DNA of 15,919 nt, from the NCBI GenBank assembly GCA_946480345.1, contig CAMLJR010000062.1, forward strand, positions 1-15,919. Reading direction: 5' to 3'. Both the position numbers and the translations under genes were made by a program. Under the pieces are notes generated by a model that did not search any database, was not told the DNA's origin, and saw only the letters and a program-made list of their open reading frames with translations. Below, one piece after another: positions 14,924 through 15,919 of this stretch. This DNA comes from an uncultured Spongiibacteraceae bacterium. GTDB taxonomy: Bacteria; Pseudomonadota; Gammaproteobacteria; Pseudomonadales; CAMLJR01. Numbering within the stretch: the stretch's first letter is position 1; every line of letters starts with the position of its first letter.

Positions 14924-15919
14924 ATGAAATTGAGTTTCAGCGCAGAAGACGAAAAATTCCGCGAAGAAGTCGCCACGTGGCTGCGTGAAAATCTGCGCGG
15001 TGAATTCGAACAGATTCGCTTTCGCGGCGGCCCCGGCGACGAACATATGTTTTCGCACGAGCGCAAAGCATGGGAACGCAAGATGGCCGAAGGCGGCTGG
15101 ACCTGTATCGGCTGGCCGAAAGAATACGGCGGTCGCGGTTGCTCCATCGAACAGCAGGTCATTTTTCACGAAGAATACGCGCGTGCAGGCGGCCCAGGTC
15201 GCATGGGGCATATCGGCGAAGGCCTCGCCGGTCCGACGATTATTGCGTTCGGCACCGAGGAACAGAAAAAACGCTTTCTGCCCGGCATCGTCGCCGGCAC
15301 CGAATTCTGGTGTCAGGGTTATTCCGAACCGAGCGCCGGTTCCGATCTCGCGAACGTGAAAACAAAAGCAGAGTTTGATGAAGCTTCGCAGCAATGGCGC
15401 ATCAGCGGTCAGAAAGTGTGGACTTCGCTCGCGCATGAATCCGAATGGTGTTTCGTCGTTGCGCGCACCGATCGCGAATCGAAAGGCCATCATGGCCTCG
15501 GTTTCTTCCTGATCAAAATGGATCAGCCGGGCGTGACTGTACGTCCTATCGAACAGCTCACCGGCACATCGGAGTTCAACGAAGTCTTTTTCGACGAAGC
15601 GATATGCGGCGCTGACGATATTGTCGGCAAGCCGGGCGAAGGTTGGAAAGTGGCGATGGGGCTGCTCGGATTCGAGCGTGGCGTATCGACACTCGGCCAG
15701 CAGATGCTGTTCAAAAACGAATTGGACGAAATCATTCGCATCGCGAAAGAAAATGGTCAGTCGCAAAACCCGGATATCCGTGCGCGGATTGCCGAAGCGC
15801 ATATGGGTTTGAAAATCATGCGTTACAACGCGATGCGCATGTTGTCGGGCGGTGCGAATGCCGGCCTGCAAAAAGAAGCGCTGATTTATAAACTGCATTG
15901 GGCGAGCTGGCATCGCAAT
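14924..15919 (+). CDS. Acyl-CoA dehydrogenase, IpdE1 (FadE30)-like catalytic subunit, 3' end outside window
   Basis: 332 residues are visible of an expected 380 or so; the frame is open to the last base. QGYSEPSAGSD (131-141) and the SGQKVWTSLAHE segment (161-172) are typical of the flavin site. The likely catalytic base is E251 in GFERG. The N-terminal GGPGDEH stretch (35-41) and EFNEVFFD (217-224) agree with my memory of FadE30/IpdE1, which dehydrogenates 5-hydroxy-HIC-CoA with IpdE2. The order here, partner before catalytic subunit, is the reverse of the first acyl-CoA dehydrogenase pair in this operon. More operon genes may follow beyond the window. Confidence 0.85.
   Translation, partial: MKLSFSAEDEKFREEVATWLRENLRGEFEQIRFRGGPGDEHMFSHERKAWERKMAEGGWTCIGWPKEYGGRGCSIEQQVIFHEEYARAGGPGRMGHIGEGLAGPTIIAFGTEEQKKRFLPGIVAGTEFWCQGYSEPSAGSDLANVKTKAEFDEASQQWRISGQKVWTSLAHESEWCFVVARTDRESKGHHGLGFFLIKMDQPGVTVRPIEQLTGTSEFNEVFFDEAICGADDIVGKPGEGWKVAMGLLGFERGVSTLGQQMLFKNELDEIIRIAKENGQSQNPDIRARIAEAHMGLKIMRYNAMRMLSGGANAGLQKEALIYKLHWASWHRN

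Noticed and set aside
14831..15913. 360-residue open frame on the minus strand
   Set aside because: It is antisense to the IpdE2/IpdE1-like genes, with no family motif.

Overview
The window is a steroid catabolism locus from a Gram-negative bacterium, most likely a proteobacterium and plausibly a gammaproteobacterium. The evidence is moderate GC with many Shine-Dalgarno-led, tightly packed genes, and a set of proteins that match, family by family and length by length, the sterol ring C/D degradation enzymes best known from Mycobacterium tuberculosis (Ipd, FadD3, FadE30-33, EchA20, FadA6) and also found in steroid-degrading Proteobacteria such as Comamonas. GC is too low and gene order too different for an actinobacterium. 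The genus cannot be told from the sequence.

Layout. Bases 1-325 hold no supportable gene; 74-314 is a repeat element with imperfect terminal inverted repeats and two hairpin-bearing internal direct repeats. On the minus strand, read right to left, come fadD3 (HIP-CoA synthetase, 4902-3334), an HsaC/TesB-type extradiol dioxygenase (3309-2404), a strong hairpin, a sulfotransferase-fold protein (2283-1114) and an SDR (1111-326). A divergent control region of about 290 bp (4903-5193) contains a perfect 9-bp inverted repeat. On the plus strand follow ipdA, ipdB, ipdC, echA20, a FadE31/FadE32-like acyl-CoA dehydrogenase pair, a FadA6-like thiolase and an Rv3548c-like SDR. Next comes an AT-richer pair of small genes (DUF4160 and DUF2442), then an IpdE2/IpdE1-like acyl-CoA dehydrogenase pair whose last gene runs off the window.

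How the genes work together (known pathway, inferred here). The dioxygenase would open the aromatised ring A of the secosteroid. FadD3 activates the released propionate-indanedione (HIP) with CoA. IpdE1/IpdE2, IpdC and an SDR adjust the oxidation state of the bicyclic CoA ester. EchA20 opens ring D hydrolytically and IpdAB opens ring C. FadA6 and the FadE31/FadE32 pair then take the linear product to acetyl-, propionyl- and succinyl-CoA-level intermediates. No KstR2-type regulator and no clear ipdF are in the window.

The least explained parts are the DUF4160/DUF2442 pair inside the catabolic operon, the coupled SDR/sulfotransferase-like pair, the repeat element at the left edge, and two inverted repeats in control regions.
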